Origin: Sphingomicrobium sp.
GTDB taxonomy: Bacteria > Pseudomonadota > Alphaproteobacteria > Sphingomonadales > Sphingomonadaceae
Length of the DNA: 64,000 nucleotides
Direction of reading: 5' to 3'
Assembly (NCBI GenBank): GCA_030447545.1
Contig: JAUJOV010000003.1
Location: 60,704-124,703 of the forward strand
The notes beneath the pieces were generated by a model, which saw only the letters and a program-made list of their open reading frames with translations, ran no database searches and had not been told where the DNA came from. This document shows, in pieces, positions 22,822-30,890 of the stretch. The translations under genes and the position numbers were made by a program. Each line of letters opens with the position of its first letter. The stretch's first letter is position 1.

Positions 22822-23220
22822 ATGCCGAATCTCCACCTGACCAAGGTCGCAATGGGCTGCCGCGACGTCGAGTCGCTCAGGCGCCGGGCGGCCGAGCGGG
22901 CGCAGGGGCCCGAGCGGCGAGTGCCGACCCGGATGCGCCCGCGGCGCTGCGACGAGCTCGTCGGCGGAAATCTCTACTGGATCGTCAAGCACCGGATCAT
23001 CGGCTGCCAGCAGATCCTGCGTTTCGAGGATCGCGAGGACGGGCGCATCGACATCGTCTGCTCGGCCGAATTGAGGACGCTCGTCCCGGTCCCGCGGCGC
23101 GCGCACCAGGGCTGGCGATATTTCGACGCCGACGCGGCCGTCGCGGCCAACGACGAGACCGGCGTCGGCGAGCTCCCGCCGCAGCTTTACGGCCGCCTCG
23201 CGGCGCTCGCGCTGGTCTGA
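22822..23220 (+). CDS. DUF1489 family protein
   Basis: Short (132-residue) protein of a family found almost only in alphaproteobacteria; its function is unknown. The recognisable core is the run TRMRPRRCDELVGGNLYWIVKHRI followed by CQQILRFE, with a basic middle and an acidic surround. There is no signal peptide or membrane segment. It is not obviously linked in function to mgtE upstream, although it follows it closely on the same strand. Confidence 0.8.
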   Translation: MPNLHLTKVAMGCRDVESLRRRAAERAQGPERRVPTRMRPRRCDELVGGNLYWIVKHRIIGCQQILRFEDREDGRIDIVCSAELRTLVPVPRRAHQGWRYFDADAAVAANDETGVGELPPQLYGRLAALALV

Positions 23221-23290
23221 GCCAAGCCGCCTTGCCCGCGCCGGGGGGCGCGGCTATCGCCTGCCACTCGTCCAGTCAGGGAGTCAGCGC

Positions 23291-23962
23291 ATGGCCAGTG
23301 TTTCGTCGAGGATCGATTCGAAAGTCGCAAGCCAGGCGATGCTCAGCCATCCCTTCTATCAGGCGTGGACCGAAGGCCGGCTGCCGCTCGACACGCTGCG
23401 CGCCTACGCGCGGCAATATTTCCACCATGTCGAGGCTTTCCCGCGCGCGGTGAGCGCGGTGCACAGCGCCTGCCCCGACCGCGACGGACGGCGGATGCTG
23501 GCCGAGAACCTCGCCGAGGAGGAAGGCATCGAGGCCGGCAAGCAGGACCATGCGAGCCTGTGGCTGATGTTCGCCTGCGGGCTCGGCGAGGACGAGGCTG
23601 CGGTTCACGCGCAGCAGCTCAACCCGGACACCCAGGCGCTGATCGACACCTTCCGCCGCCTGTCGCGCCGCTCCTACGCATCGGGCCTCGGAGCGCTCTA
23701 CGCATACGAAAGCCAGTTCCCGGGCGTCGCTTCGGCCAAGATCGAGGGCCTCGTCGAGCGCTATGCGATCAGCGACGAGGAAACCTTGCGCTTCTTCCGG
23801 GTGCACGAGAGCGCGGACGTCGAGCACAGCCAGGTGTGCCGCGCCCTCCTCGACCGCCTGCCCGAGGCCGAGCGGGAGGAAGCCGTCGAAGCGGGCGAGG
23901 AGCTCGCCGGCGCGCTGTGGAACTTCCTCTCGGGCGTCGAGCGCCAAGCCAGCGTCCACTAG
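23291..23962 (+). CDS. CADD/TenA-like di-metal oxygenase, candidate self-sacrificing pABA synthase
   Basis: Heme-oxygenase-fold protein of the family of Chlamydia CADD, which makes para-aminobenzoate by cleaving one of its own tyrosines. Counting in this 223-residue protein, candidate metal ligands are E77 or E78, H87, E140, H172, D176 and H179 (HxxxDxxH). The Tyr at 23 in HPFYQAW and the Lys at 150 stand at the spacing known for the CADD tyrosine and amine-donor lysine, with Lys ten residues after the Glu ligand. From family knowledge, this suggests a folate precursor role. From sequence alone I cannot exclude a different oxidase activity. A class V aminotransferase gene follows 37 bases downstream. 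Confidence 0.8.
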   Translation: MASVSSRIDSKVASQAMLSHPFYQAWTEGRLPLDTLRAYARQYFHHVEAFPRAVSAVHSACPDRDGRRMLAENLAEEEGIEAGKQDHASLWLMFACGLGEDEAAVHAQQLNPDTQALIDTFRRLSRRSYASGLGALYAYESQFPGVASAKIEGLVERYAISDEETLRFFRVHESADVEHSQVCRALLDRLPEAEREEAVEAGEELAGALWNFLSGVERQASVH

Positions 23963-23999
23963 GGCCGCCGGGCTCCCGAGCGACCAGCTTGCCCGAGTG

Positions 24000-25145
24000 A
24001 TGCCCGTCCTGGCTTCGCAGCGATCGGCGTTCGAGGTTCCCGAGCATATCTGCTACCTCAACTGCTCGTACATGGCGCCTCAACTTCGCGTCGTCCGGCA
24101 GGCGGGAAAGGCGGCGATCGACTGGCGCTGCCGGCCGTGGGAAATCCGCTCGGCCGACTTCTTCGACAAGGTCGAGCGCGTTCGGACCCTGTTCGGCGAG
24201 CTGGCCGGAACCTCGGCCGAGTGCATCGCGCTGGTGCCCTCGGCAAGCTACGGCCTGGCCACCGCGGCGGCGGCGCTGCCGTTCGGCCCCGGCGAGGCAG
24301 TCCTGCTGCTCGAAGGCGAATATCCGTCGAACTTCTACATCTGGGAGCGGCTTGCGCGCGAGCGCGGGGGCACTCTGGTCAGGGTCGAGCGTCCATCCGA
24401 CGGCGACTGGACGGCTGCCGTGCTCGACCGGCTCGTTCCCGAGGTGCGGATCGCGTCCCTGCCGCATTGCTACTGGGCCGACGGCGCTGCGCTCGACCTG
24501 GCGCGAATCGCGGGCGCGTGCCGGGCGCAGGAAACCGCGCTGGTGCTCGACCTCACCCAGTCATGGGGAGCAATGCCGCTCGACCTCGCAGCCGTGGACC
24601 CGGACTTCGCGATCGCCGCCGGCTACAAGTGGCTGTTGAGCCCTTACGGCTCGGGCCTGATGTATGTCGCGCCGCGCCATCACGACAAACGGCCGCTCGA
24701 GGAAAACTGGGCGGCCCGCGCCGGAGCCGAGAATTTCGCCGAGCTGGTCCCGTACAAGGACGCCTATCAGCCGGGCGCCCGCCGCTTCGACGTCGGGGAG
24801 CGAAGCAACTTCACCGCGGTTGCGCAGATGGAAGCGGCGCTCGAGCAGCTTGTCGCGTGGGGCGTCGAGGCGATCGCCGCGCAGCTTCAGATCCTCACGG
24901 GCAAGCTCGCCGAGCTTTGTGCCGGTGCGGACATGCGCCAAAGCCCTGCGCCCTTGCAGGCGCCGCACATCATCGGCTTCCCCTTGCCGGCCGAGGCCGG
25001 CGCGGACCTCGTCGAGCGAATGGCCGCCGACGGGGTGTACCTCAGCCGGCGTGGCGCCATGCTGCGGCTGTCGCCTCATCTTCACGTGGAGCAAAGCGAC
25101 CTCGATCGCTTCGAGAAAGCGCTGCGGTCCTCAGGCAAGCGCTGA
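24000..25145 (+). CDS. Class V aminotransferase family PLP enzyme
   Basis: PLP-dependent enzyme of fold type I, class V (cysteine-desulfurase/kynureninase-like), 381 residues. The PLP Lys is in AIAAGYKWLLSPYGSG, preceded by the Asp-x-x-Gln/His region VLDLTQSWGAMPLDL. The substrate side has NFTAVAQMEAAL. The start is the ATG at 24000 (MPVLASQRSAFEVPEH); the ORF track reads far upstream through the CADD gene. The reaction is undetermined: kynureninase, selenocysteine-lyase-like or a simple aminotransferase. Its close pairing with the CADD gene may be meaningful. Confidence 0.8.
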   Translation: MPVLASQRSAFEVPEHICYLNCSYMAPQLRVVRQAGKAAIDWRCRPWEIRSADFFDKVERVRTLFGELAGTSAECIALVPSASYGLATAAAALPFGPGEAVLLLEGEYPSNFYIWERLARERGGTLVRVERPSDGDWTAAVLDRLVPEVRIASLPHCYWADGAALDLARIAGACRAQETALVLDLTQSWGAMPLDLAAVDPDFAIAAGYKWLLSPYGSGLMYVAPRHHDKRPLEENWAARAGAENFAELVPYKDAYQPGARRFDVGERSNFTAVAQMEAALEQLVAWGVEAIAAQLQILTGKLAELCAGADMRQSPAPLQAPHIIGFPLPAEAGADLVERMAADGVYLSRRGAMLRLSPHLHVEQSDLDRFEKALRSSGKR

Positions 25146-25173
25146 CGCCACGTTCCACGCGTAAAAAATCGCC

Positions 25174-25199
25174 GGAACGCTGAACAACCGCCGTTTGTT
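25174..25199 (+). promoter_or_regulatory. EcfG-like promoter motif upstream of the receiver gene
   Basis: GGAAC at 25174-25178, a 17-base spacer and TGTT at 25196-25199 fit the alphaproteobacterial general-stress promoter pattern GGAAC-N16/17-CGTT except for the first base of the -10. Transcription would begin only a few bases before the ATG at 25210, and no Shine-Dalgarno sequence is visible there, so the message would be nearly leaderless. Chance occurrence is possible. Confidence 0.4.
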
Positions 25200-25209
25200 T
25201 GTCACTGCT

Positions 25210-25593
25210 ATGAACACTCAGATCCCTCGTGAAGTCCTCGTGGTCGAGGACGAGCCGCTCGTCAGGATCGTTGCCACTGACGCGATTGCCGACAGCGGGA
25301 TCATGGCGTGGGAGGCCGGAGACGCGGCAGAGGCTCTCGATGTGCTTCAGGAGCACCCCCGAATCGGCCTGGTCGTCACCGACGTGAACATGCCGGGAGA
25401 GCTGGATGGCCTCGCTCTTGCCGACAAGGTCACCGCGGCGCGGCCCGACCTGTCCGTCATCGTCACCTCGGGGCAGGTGCATGTACAACCGCAGGACATG
25501 CCGGAAGGCAGCTCGTTCCTGCCCAAGCCGTACAGGACGGATCGTCTGGTGGAGCTTGTGCACAGGACCCTGGACGGGCCTGAGGGCAACTGA
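25210..25593 (+). CDS. Stand-alone response regulator receiver domain protein
   Basis: Single CheY-like receiver domain with no output domain. Acidic pair EDE near residue 14, phospho-acceptor Asp in VVTDVNMPGELDG, Thr/Ser switch in IVTSGQ and the conserved Lys in LPKPYRTDRL. The start is the ATG at 25210 (MNTQIPREVLVVEDE), with the ORF track's preceding five residues discarded. Such single-domain regulators in sphingomonads can modulate histidine kinases of the general stress response. No kinase gene is adjacent. Confidence 0.88.
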   Translation: MNTQIPREVLVVEDEPLVRIVATDAIADSGIMAWEAGDAAEALDVLQEHPRIGLVVTDVNMPGELDGLALADKVTAARPDLSVIVTSGQVHVQPQDMPEGSSFLPKPYRTDRLVELVHRTLDGPEGN

Positions 25594-25710
25594 AGCCCGC
25601 CAGGGAGCACCCCCAAGACTCACCCGACCCCTTTCGCGCCCCCCGGCCTGCTTGACAGGACGCGCTGATCGGCGCCTCTTTGGCGCTCGTTCCGCAGGGG
25701 GAGATGCGGC

Positions 25711-26796
25711 ATGGCTGGTTTGCGCTTGCTCGCTGTTGGGCTGGGGCTGCTCGGAGCCGTTCCGTCCGTCTCCGCGGCTCAGCCCGCTTCCCCCGCTCAG
25801 CGCCCCGCCGGCGCGCCCGCGCCGCCGACCAGGCTGTTTTCGTCCGCCGATCCCGTCCGAGTGACTCTGCGCGGCCCGATTGGCGCGGTCGTCTCGACCC
25901 GCGAGGAACAGCGCACCGCGCGCCCCGCGACCCTCCAGCTGACCTATCCCGCCGCCGAAACCCACGCGATCCTGCTGTCGCCGCGCGGCCTCACCCGGCG
26001 CAAGCGCGAGACCTGCACCTTTCCGCCGCTCAGGGTCGAATTCGCCGCCAAGCCGCCGCCGTCGTCCCTGTTCGAGCGCCAGCGGCGAATCAAGCTGGTC
26101 ACCCATTGCCGAAGCGGCGCCGCCTTCCAGCAACATCTGCTCCTCGAATATGCCGCCTACCGGATGTTCAATGTCCTCAGCCCGAGGGGCTTGAGGGTTC
26201 GGCTCGCGCAGGTCGATTATGTCGGCGCCGATGGCCGGCCAATGACCTCGCGGCTCGGCTTCTTCATCGAGGATCCCGACGATGCCGCGCGCCGCAACGG
26301 CCTGTACGAAGTGCGCACCAGGGACATCCCCCACTCGCGGCTCGACGCGCGCGAGGCGGTTCGCGCCGCCTTGTTCCAGTACATGATCGGCAACGTCGAC
26401 TGGTCGATGAATGTCGGTCCGCCCGGCGACATCTGCTGCCATAATTTCCGGCTGATGGGCGCAAGCCCCGCTGCCCGCACGGGAATCATCCCGGTGCCGT
26501 ATGACTTCGACTTTTCGGGCCTGGTCGACGCGCCTTATGCGACGGCGCCGGACATATTGCCGATCTCTTCGGTGCGTCAGCGCCACTATCGCGGATATTG
26601 CTCGCTGGGCGGCCATGCCCCTGCGCTCGCCGCCGAGTTCCGCAGCCGCCGCGCCGAGCTGCTCGCGGTGCTCGGCCAGGTTCCGCAGCTCGAGGAGCGC
26701 AGGCGCCAGCGCGCGGCCGCCTATCTCGAAGGCTTCTTCCGCGACATTGCCACCGACGACGGCGTGCGCCGGCTATTGCGGACCTGCATCGGCTAG
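25711..26796 (+). CDS. Secreted protein with weak CotH-kinase resemblance
   Basis: 361 residues with an N-terminal signal peptide (MAGLRLLAVGLGLLGAVPSVSAA) and a Pro/Ala-rich linker. I do not recognise a named family with certainty. The segments RLGFFIEDPDDAARRNGLYE, then FQYMIGNVDWSMN and VPYDFDFSGLVDAPYA, resemble in order and spacing the NG-Y/F, IGNxDWxxxN and DFDxSG motifs of CotH-type atypical protein kinases. If true, the Asp of DFD would bind metal and the protein would phosphorylate secreted proteins. The 3' end overlaps by 24 bases with the DUF4956 gene on the other strand. Confidence 0.6.
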   Translation: MAGLRLLAVGLGLLGAVPSVSAAQPASPAQRPAGAPAPPTRLFSSADPVRVTLRGPIGAVVSTREEQRTARPATLQLTYPAAETHAILLSPRGLTRRKRETCTFPPLRVEFAAKPPPSSLFERQRRIKLVTHCRSGAAFQQHLLLEYAAYRMFNVLSPRGLRVRLAQVDYVGADGRPMTSRLGFFIEDPDDAARRNGLYEVRTRDIPHSRLDAREAVRAALFQYMIGNVDWSMNVGPPGDICCHNFRLMGASPAARTGIIPVPYDFDFSGLVDAPYATAPDILPISSVRQRHYRGYCSLGGHAPALAAEFRSRRAELLAVLGQVPQLEERRRQRAAAYLEGFFRDIATDDGVRRLLRTCIG

Positions 26797-27462
26797 ATCG
26801 GCCGAGTGCTTGTGCGGGCGCGCCGGGGCCGCCACCGGCTCGCCGGCGGGCCCGCAATCCTCGAGATAGCGCTTCATGCCTTCGCGCTCGCCGTAGGCGC
26901 TGACCCACAAGGCGATGAAGCAATAGTTGAACGCGAGCGACATCAGCCCGGCGAGCTCGACCGCGCCGATGCCCGCCGCGAGCCCGATGCCGACCGCGAG
27001 CAGGATGAACAAGGCGTCGCCGGTGCTCTTGAGCGAATTGCGGAACCTGACCGCGCCGCGATCCCGGCGAGCGAAAAGGCGAGCGCAAGCGAGTGCTGAA
27101 CGATGATCACCACGCTGGTGACGACGATCGGCAGGATGACGACCGTGTCGACCAGCGACTGGTCGTACGCCTCGTGGCTGCGCGCATTCATGTAGACCCA
27201 GCTCACCGGAAGGGCGGTGAGCAGCGCGCCGAGGAGCGCCATTGCCATCCAGGCGAGGCTCGTGCCAAGCAGATCGACGCGCGTGACCTGCGGTGCGTGG
27301 TCGAGCTGCTCGAGGCCGAGCAGAGGTCGAGATCAGCGCCTGCGCTCCGCCGATCGGCAGATAGGGCTCCATGCCCGGCGCGAGGGTCAGCGCGGCCGCG
27401 ACCAGCGCCGCGATTCCGGCATAATAGAGCGTCAGGATCCCGAACAGTCGCAAGGCCCGCAT
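26773..27462 (-). CDS. DUF4956 family membrane protein (frame broken twice)
   Basis: Small inner-membrane protein of a family of unknown function. After joining frames there are several helices (LFGILTLYYAGIAALVAAALTL; then VVILPIVVTSVVIIVQHSLALAFSLAGI; then ALFILLAVGIGLAAGIGAVELAGL). The characteristic RFRNSLKSTGDALFILLAVG follows the central helix. The frame leaves near 27.33 kb and returns near 27.06 kb, so indels are compensating. A proline/histidine-rich tail ends the protein. No neighbour suggests a function. Confidence 0.7.
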   Translation of the reverse strand: MRALRLFGILTLYYAGIAALVAAALTLAPGMEPYLPIGGAQALISTSARPRAARPRTAGHARRSAWHEPRLDGNGAPRRAAHRPSGELGLHECAQPRGVRPVAGRHGRHPADRRHQRGDHRSALACARLFARRDRGAVRFRNSLKSTGDALFILLAVGIGLAAGIGAVELAGLMSLAFNYCFIALWVSAYGEREGMKRYLEDCGPAGEPVAAPARPHKHSADLADAGPQ

Positions 27463-27498
27463 TTCGCCTCCCCCCGGACAGCGCGTTACATGGCCAGC

Positions 27499-28306
27499 CT
27501 AAGCCATGCGCTGCTTGCTGTCATCCGCCAGCGGGAAGTCGGGAGCCGGCCGGAGCACGCCATAGTCTTCGGTCAGCGCAGGCCCCTTGAGCGGCGGAAA
27601 GTCGATGTCGCCTTGGGGAAGCTCGGTCTCCGGCAGCCGGTCGAGCAGATGCCGAAGCAAGGTCAGCCGGCCGAGGTGCTGGTCGTTGTAATCGATCAGC
27701 GTCCAGGGCGCGTGACGGGTGTGGGTCGCGGCGAGCATGTCCTCGCGCGCTCGCGTGTAATCGGCGTAGCGCTCGCGCGGGCGACATCCATGTCCGACAG
27801 CTTCCACCTCTTGAGCGGGTTGTGCAGCCGCCGCTCGAAGGCCTTTCCTCCTGCCTGGCCTGGTCGCAGCACAGCCAGTATTTGAACAGGAAGATGCCGT
27901 CCTCGACGAGCTGGCGCTCGAAGTGCGGAACCGCGGCGAGAAAGGCCTTGGCCTCGGCTTGGGTGCAAAAGCCCATCACCCACTCGACGCCCGCGCGGCT
28001 GTACCAGCTGCGGTCGAACAGGGCGATTTCGCCGCTTGGCCGGCAGATGATGCTCGGCATAACGCTGGAAATACCACTGGCCCTGCTCGCGCTCCGTCGG
28101 CGGGGCGAGGACACGACCTTGCACTGGCGCGGGCTCAGCGCGCGCGCGATCGCGTGGATCGTGCCGCCCTTGCCGGCGGTGTCGCGCCCTTCGAAGATGA
28201 CGACCATGCGCTGCCCGGTCTCCGCGACCCAGCGCGCCATCATAACAAGCTCGCGCTGCATCGGCTCGAGCAGCGCCTGATATGCGTCGTCGGTGAGCCC
28301 GCTCAC
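27499..28306 (-). CDS. ppk2: Polyphosphate kinase 2 (frame broken)
   Basis: PPK2 enzymes use polyphosphate to phosphorylate nucleoside diphosphates or the reverse, buffering energy under stress. The start is the GTG at 28306 (VSGLTDDAYQALLEPMQRE). Walker A is FEGRDTAGKGGTIHAI and Walker B IALFDRSWYSRAGVEWVMGF, followed by the family motif FLFKYWLCCDQARQEERF. The C-terminal HTRHAPWTLIDYNDQHLGRLTLL is typical. At least three frame changes (near 28.1, 27.85 and 27.75 kb) interrupt it. Length after repair is about 269 residues, as in class I single-domain PPK2. Confidence 0.88.
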
Positions 28307-28509
28307 TAGCCTCCCCCATTGGGAAGGGCGGTATCCTGACACTGGCCTCGCCTCGCGGCAACGGCTCACAAAAAGGCGCGCGCCGGTTGCGGCCCTGCCG
28401 CGCCCGCGCCGTTCAGCTCACAACCTGTCGAAAGAGGTCAGAACAGGATGACCAGGAGAATGATCAAAGAATTAGGCCGCCGATTCCGATATACATGGCA
28501 ATGCTCCCG

Positions 28510-29265
28510 TTATTGTCGCCTCGGGAGTGTAACGATTGCCCGAGCGGCGGGGTCCTGGCGTTCGCCGTGTTGACGGCAGCCGGCGACCACCGCGGATCCC
28601 TGCGCCGTCACGGTGCAGGCCGGATCTCCGCTGACCTCCACGCTGGCGGTGCCGCGAGCGTCGACCTTGGCGCTGTTGGTCGCATTGGCCTGGATCACCG
28701 AAGCCCCGTCGGCGCCCAGCGTCGCGTCCTTCACGGCAAGCGCCGACGCATCGAGCTTCGACGTGCCGCGAAGCACCGCGGTCATCTTCGGCGCGGTGCC
28801 CGCGACGGTGGCGCTGCCCGCGCCGCTGATGCCGATCTTGAACTGGTCGACCGCGGCATTGCCGATCGCCGCGCTGCCCGAGCCCTGGACGGCAAGGTCG
28901 AACGACAGCCCCTTCACCCGGTCGATCGCCAGCGCCCCCGATCCGTTGAGGAAGGCGGCGGCAAGCTCGTGCGTGCCGACGCGGATGTCGACCGGCCCGA
29001 CCGGCTGCCCGGGATAGCCGCCCCACGACGAGGGGTTGCCGCGCACCACCAGCGTTCGCCCCTGGACTGCGACCGACACGCGGTCGATCGCCGCCGACGA
29101 CCCGCTCACGCTGGCGAAGGGCGCGACTCCGGTCGAGACCGTCACGCGGAACGGCCCATCGATCCGCACCTTGTCGAACGACGTGACGCTGAAGCTTCGC
29201 TCGGCCGGTTGGAGTGGAGCAGCGGCCGCAACGAGCAGCAGGGCGATTAGCGGGGCGATCTTCAT
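28510..29265 (-). CDS. DUF2807 (GIN-domain) exported protein
   Basis: Predicted exported protein made of the right-handed beta-solenoid DUF2807 domain. The start at the ATG 29265 gives the signal MKIAPLIALLLVAAAAPLQPA. The rest is the repetitive solenoid rich in GSG/VDxAG patterns (LAVQGSGSAAIGNAAVDQFKIG; ISGAGSATVAG). Function is unknown; such proteins are commonly cell-surface. A paralogue lies immediately upstream on the same strand, so the pair is probably one operon that arose by duplication. Confidence 0.85.
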   Translation of the reverse strand: MKIAPLIALLLVAAAAPLQPAERSFSVTSFDKVRIDGPFRVTVSTGVAPFASVSGSSAAIDRVSVAVQGRTLVVRGNPSSWGGYPGQPVGPVDIRVGTHELAAAFLNGSGALAIDRVKGLSFDLAVQGSGSAAIGNAAVDQFKIGISGAGSATVAGTAPKMTAVLRGTSKLDASALAVKDATLGADGASVIQANATNSAKVDARGTASVEVSGDPACTVTAQGSAVVAGCRQHGERQDPAARAIVTLPRRQ

Positions 29266-29309
29266 GCCCGCCACTCTGGCCGCTTCGTGGTTAAGGGCGA
29301 GTTAGCAAG

Positions 29310-30032
29310 TCAGCCGCAGCGCACTTTGCCCGACCCGGCGTTGGAGACGGTGCACTTGGCGCCGCCCATGATCTCGACGTCGCCCGATCCGGCGATGTCC
29401 ACCTTCGCGGCGCGAGTCGCGTGGGCGGTCACGTCGCCCGAGCCGGCGATCGACACCGCGGCCGTCTCGGTCGCGACGTCCCTGGCGTCGATCGCGCCCG
29501 ATCCTGCGATGTCGTACTGCGCCTGGCTCGCCCGGCCGCGGGCTTCTGCCCGGCCCGATCCGGAAATGCCCATCTTGAGCCGGCCGACCTCGACCGCGCC
29601 GATGCTGAGGTTGCCCGAGCCGGAAATTCCACCCTCGAAGCTCTCGCCGGTCACCCTATCGACCTGGATGTCGCCCGAGCCGGCGAGCTGCGCCGCGCTG
29701 AGCCGCGGAACGGTGACGGTGAGCGCAACCTTGCCGCGGGAGCCCCGGTTGAAGCCCGTCCCGCTGCGCTTCTGCGGGTGAATCCTCAGCGTATCGCCAT
29801 GCACCTCGACCACCATCTGCTCGATCATGCGCTGGCTTCCACGCGCGTGGACGCTTGGCTCGGCGCCGGTGCGGACGGTCACGTCATAGGCGCCCGAAAG
29901 CGCGATCCGCTCGAAATTGCCGACCTGAAAGTCGCGCTCGATCGTCGGCCCGCTCTCCTGGCTGTGCGCCTTGCTGCACCCGGCAGCCGCCGCGGCCGCC
30001 GCCGCAATCGCGAAAATCACCGACCTGATCAT
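29310..30032 (-). CDS. DUF2807 (GIN-domain) putative lipoprotein
   Basis: Second DUF2807 protein, starting at the ATG 30032 after an excellent ribosome site (GGAGGTGACG). The leader MIRSVIFAIAAAAAAAAGCSK ends in a lipobox, predicting lipid attachment at the Cys (residue 18) and anchoring to a membrane. The solenoid is regular (LSAAQLAGSGDIQVDRV; GSGNLSIGAVEVGRL; GSGAIDARDVATETA). It shares the same fold as the downstream neighbour but has a lipid anchor, so the two may sit on different sides of the envelope. Confidence 0.85.
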   Translation of the reverse strand: MIRSVIFAIAAAAAAAAGCSKAHSQESGPTIERDFQVGNFERIALSGAYDVTVRTGAEPSVHARGSQRMIEQMVVEVHGDTLRIHPQKRSGTGFNRGSRGKVALTVTVPRLSAAQLAGSGDIQVDRVTGESFEGGISGSGNLSIGAVEVGRLKMGISGSGRAEARGRASQAQYDIAGSGAIDARDVATETAAVSIAGSGDVTAHATRAAKVDIAGSGDVEIMGGAKCTVSNAGSGKVRCG

Positions 30033-30094
30033 CGTCACCTCCAAGCTGAGTTAGTGAATTAATACACCACTTCAGCACTGCAGCGCAAGCCCGC

Positions 30095-30127
30095 AAAGAA
30101 AAAGGGCGCGCCCCGCCGGGCACGCCC
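30095..30127 (-). terminator. Intrinsic terminator after carD
   Basis: On the minus strand GGGCGTG and CGCGCCC form a 7-bp stem (one G-U) around a GC-rich loop, followed by TTTTTCTTT. It lies about 30 bases after the carD stop and before the DUF2807 pair. Confidence 0.8.
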
Positions 30128-30158
30128 TTGTTCCTCAGGCCTGAAGCGGTCGTCGAGC

Positions 30159-30695
30159 TTAAGCAGCGACTTCCTTCGGCCGGTGATGGATGTCGGCGGC
30201 CTTGTTGAGGATCTCGAGGATCTTCGCCAGCGCCGCCTTTTCGTCGCTCTGCTCCATCGCGCCGAGCTCGCGCGCCAAGCGCGAGGAAGCGGCCTCGAAG
30301 ATCTGGCGCTCGGAATAGCTCTGCTCGGGCGCATCGTCGGGGCGGAACAGGTCGCGCACGACTTCGGCGATCGACGTCAGGTCGCCCGAATTGATCTTTG
30401 CTTCATATTCCTGGGCGCGGCGCGACCACATGGTGCGCTTGACCTTGGGCTTGCCCTTGAGCGTCTCGAGCGCGTCCTTCATCGTCTTGTCCGAGGAAAG
30501 CTTGCGCATTCCGACCGAGTCCGCCTTGTTGACGGGCACCCGCAGGGTCATCTTTTCCTTCTCGAACCTCAGGACGTAGAGGTCGAGGCGCGTTCCGGCG
30601 ATCTCGGTGCTTTGCAGCTCGACCACCCGGCCGACGCCATGCTTGGGGTACACCACATAATCGCCAACATCGAAGCTGAGCGCCTTCGCAGCCAT
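30159..30695 (-). CDS. carD: CarD family transcription regulator
   Basis: CarD binds RNA polymerase through an RNAP-interacting domain and stabilises the open promoter complex. The start is the ATG 30695 (MAAKALSFDVGDYVVYPKHGVG). The N-terminal Tudor-like domain (GVGRVVELQSTEIAGTRLDLYVLRF) covers about residues 8-70. A helical C-terminal DNA-contacting region follows (RRAQEYEAKINSGDLTSIAEVVRDLF; SYSERQIFEAASSRLARE). It has its own terminator downstream. 178 residues is normal. Confidence 0.92.
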   Translation of the reverse strand: MAAKALSFDVGDYVVYPKHGVGRVVELQSTEIAGTRLDLYVLRFEKEKMTLRVPVNKADSVGMRKLSSDKTMKDALETLKGKPKVKRTMWSRRAQEYEAKINSGDLTSIAEVVRDLFRPDDAPEQSYSERQIFEAASSRLARELGAMEQSDEKAALAKILEILNKAADIHHRPKEVAA

Positions 30696-30795
30696 TTTTG
30701 TCCTTTCCGTTGCGGCAGAGCGAGCCGACACGCTTTCGCGTCGTCCCCCAAAACGACCCTTGCGGGCGCGGCTGCTTGCCTGGTGCGGTTCCTGC

Positions 30796-30820
30796 TAAAA
30801 AAAGGGGCCACCGCTGGCCG
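30796..30820 (-). terminator. Probable intrinsic terminator after dinB
   Basis: On the minus strand GGCCA/TGGCC pair around a four-base loop, followed after two C by seven T. It lies about 70 bases past the dinB stop. An alternative pairing (ACCGC/GCGGT) overlaps, so the exact stem is uncertain. Confidence 0.6.
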
Positions 30821-30890
30821 CGGTAACCTCTCGTGACAATTTTATATCACAACTGACCTCGATTTGCCACCCCCCGCGGCCTCGCCTGGA

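Noticed and set aside
25652-25680. TTGACA as a sigma-70 -35 box before the CotH-like gene
   Set aside because: No acceptable -10 element at 16-18 bases spacing.
28464-28496. Tiny minus-strand ORF MYIGIGGLIL, which with a one-base shift would continue as a hydrophobic peptide
   Set aside because: Too short and needs an assumed indel; it might be a small membrane peptide but cannot be supported. Otherwise the space between ppk2 and the DUF2807 gene shows nothing.
30696-30890. A possible RNA or gene between carD and dinB
   Set aside because: No ORF with family resemblance; only the dinB terminator and the carD leader are supported.
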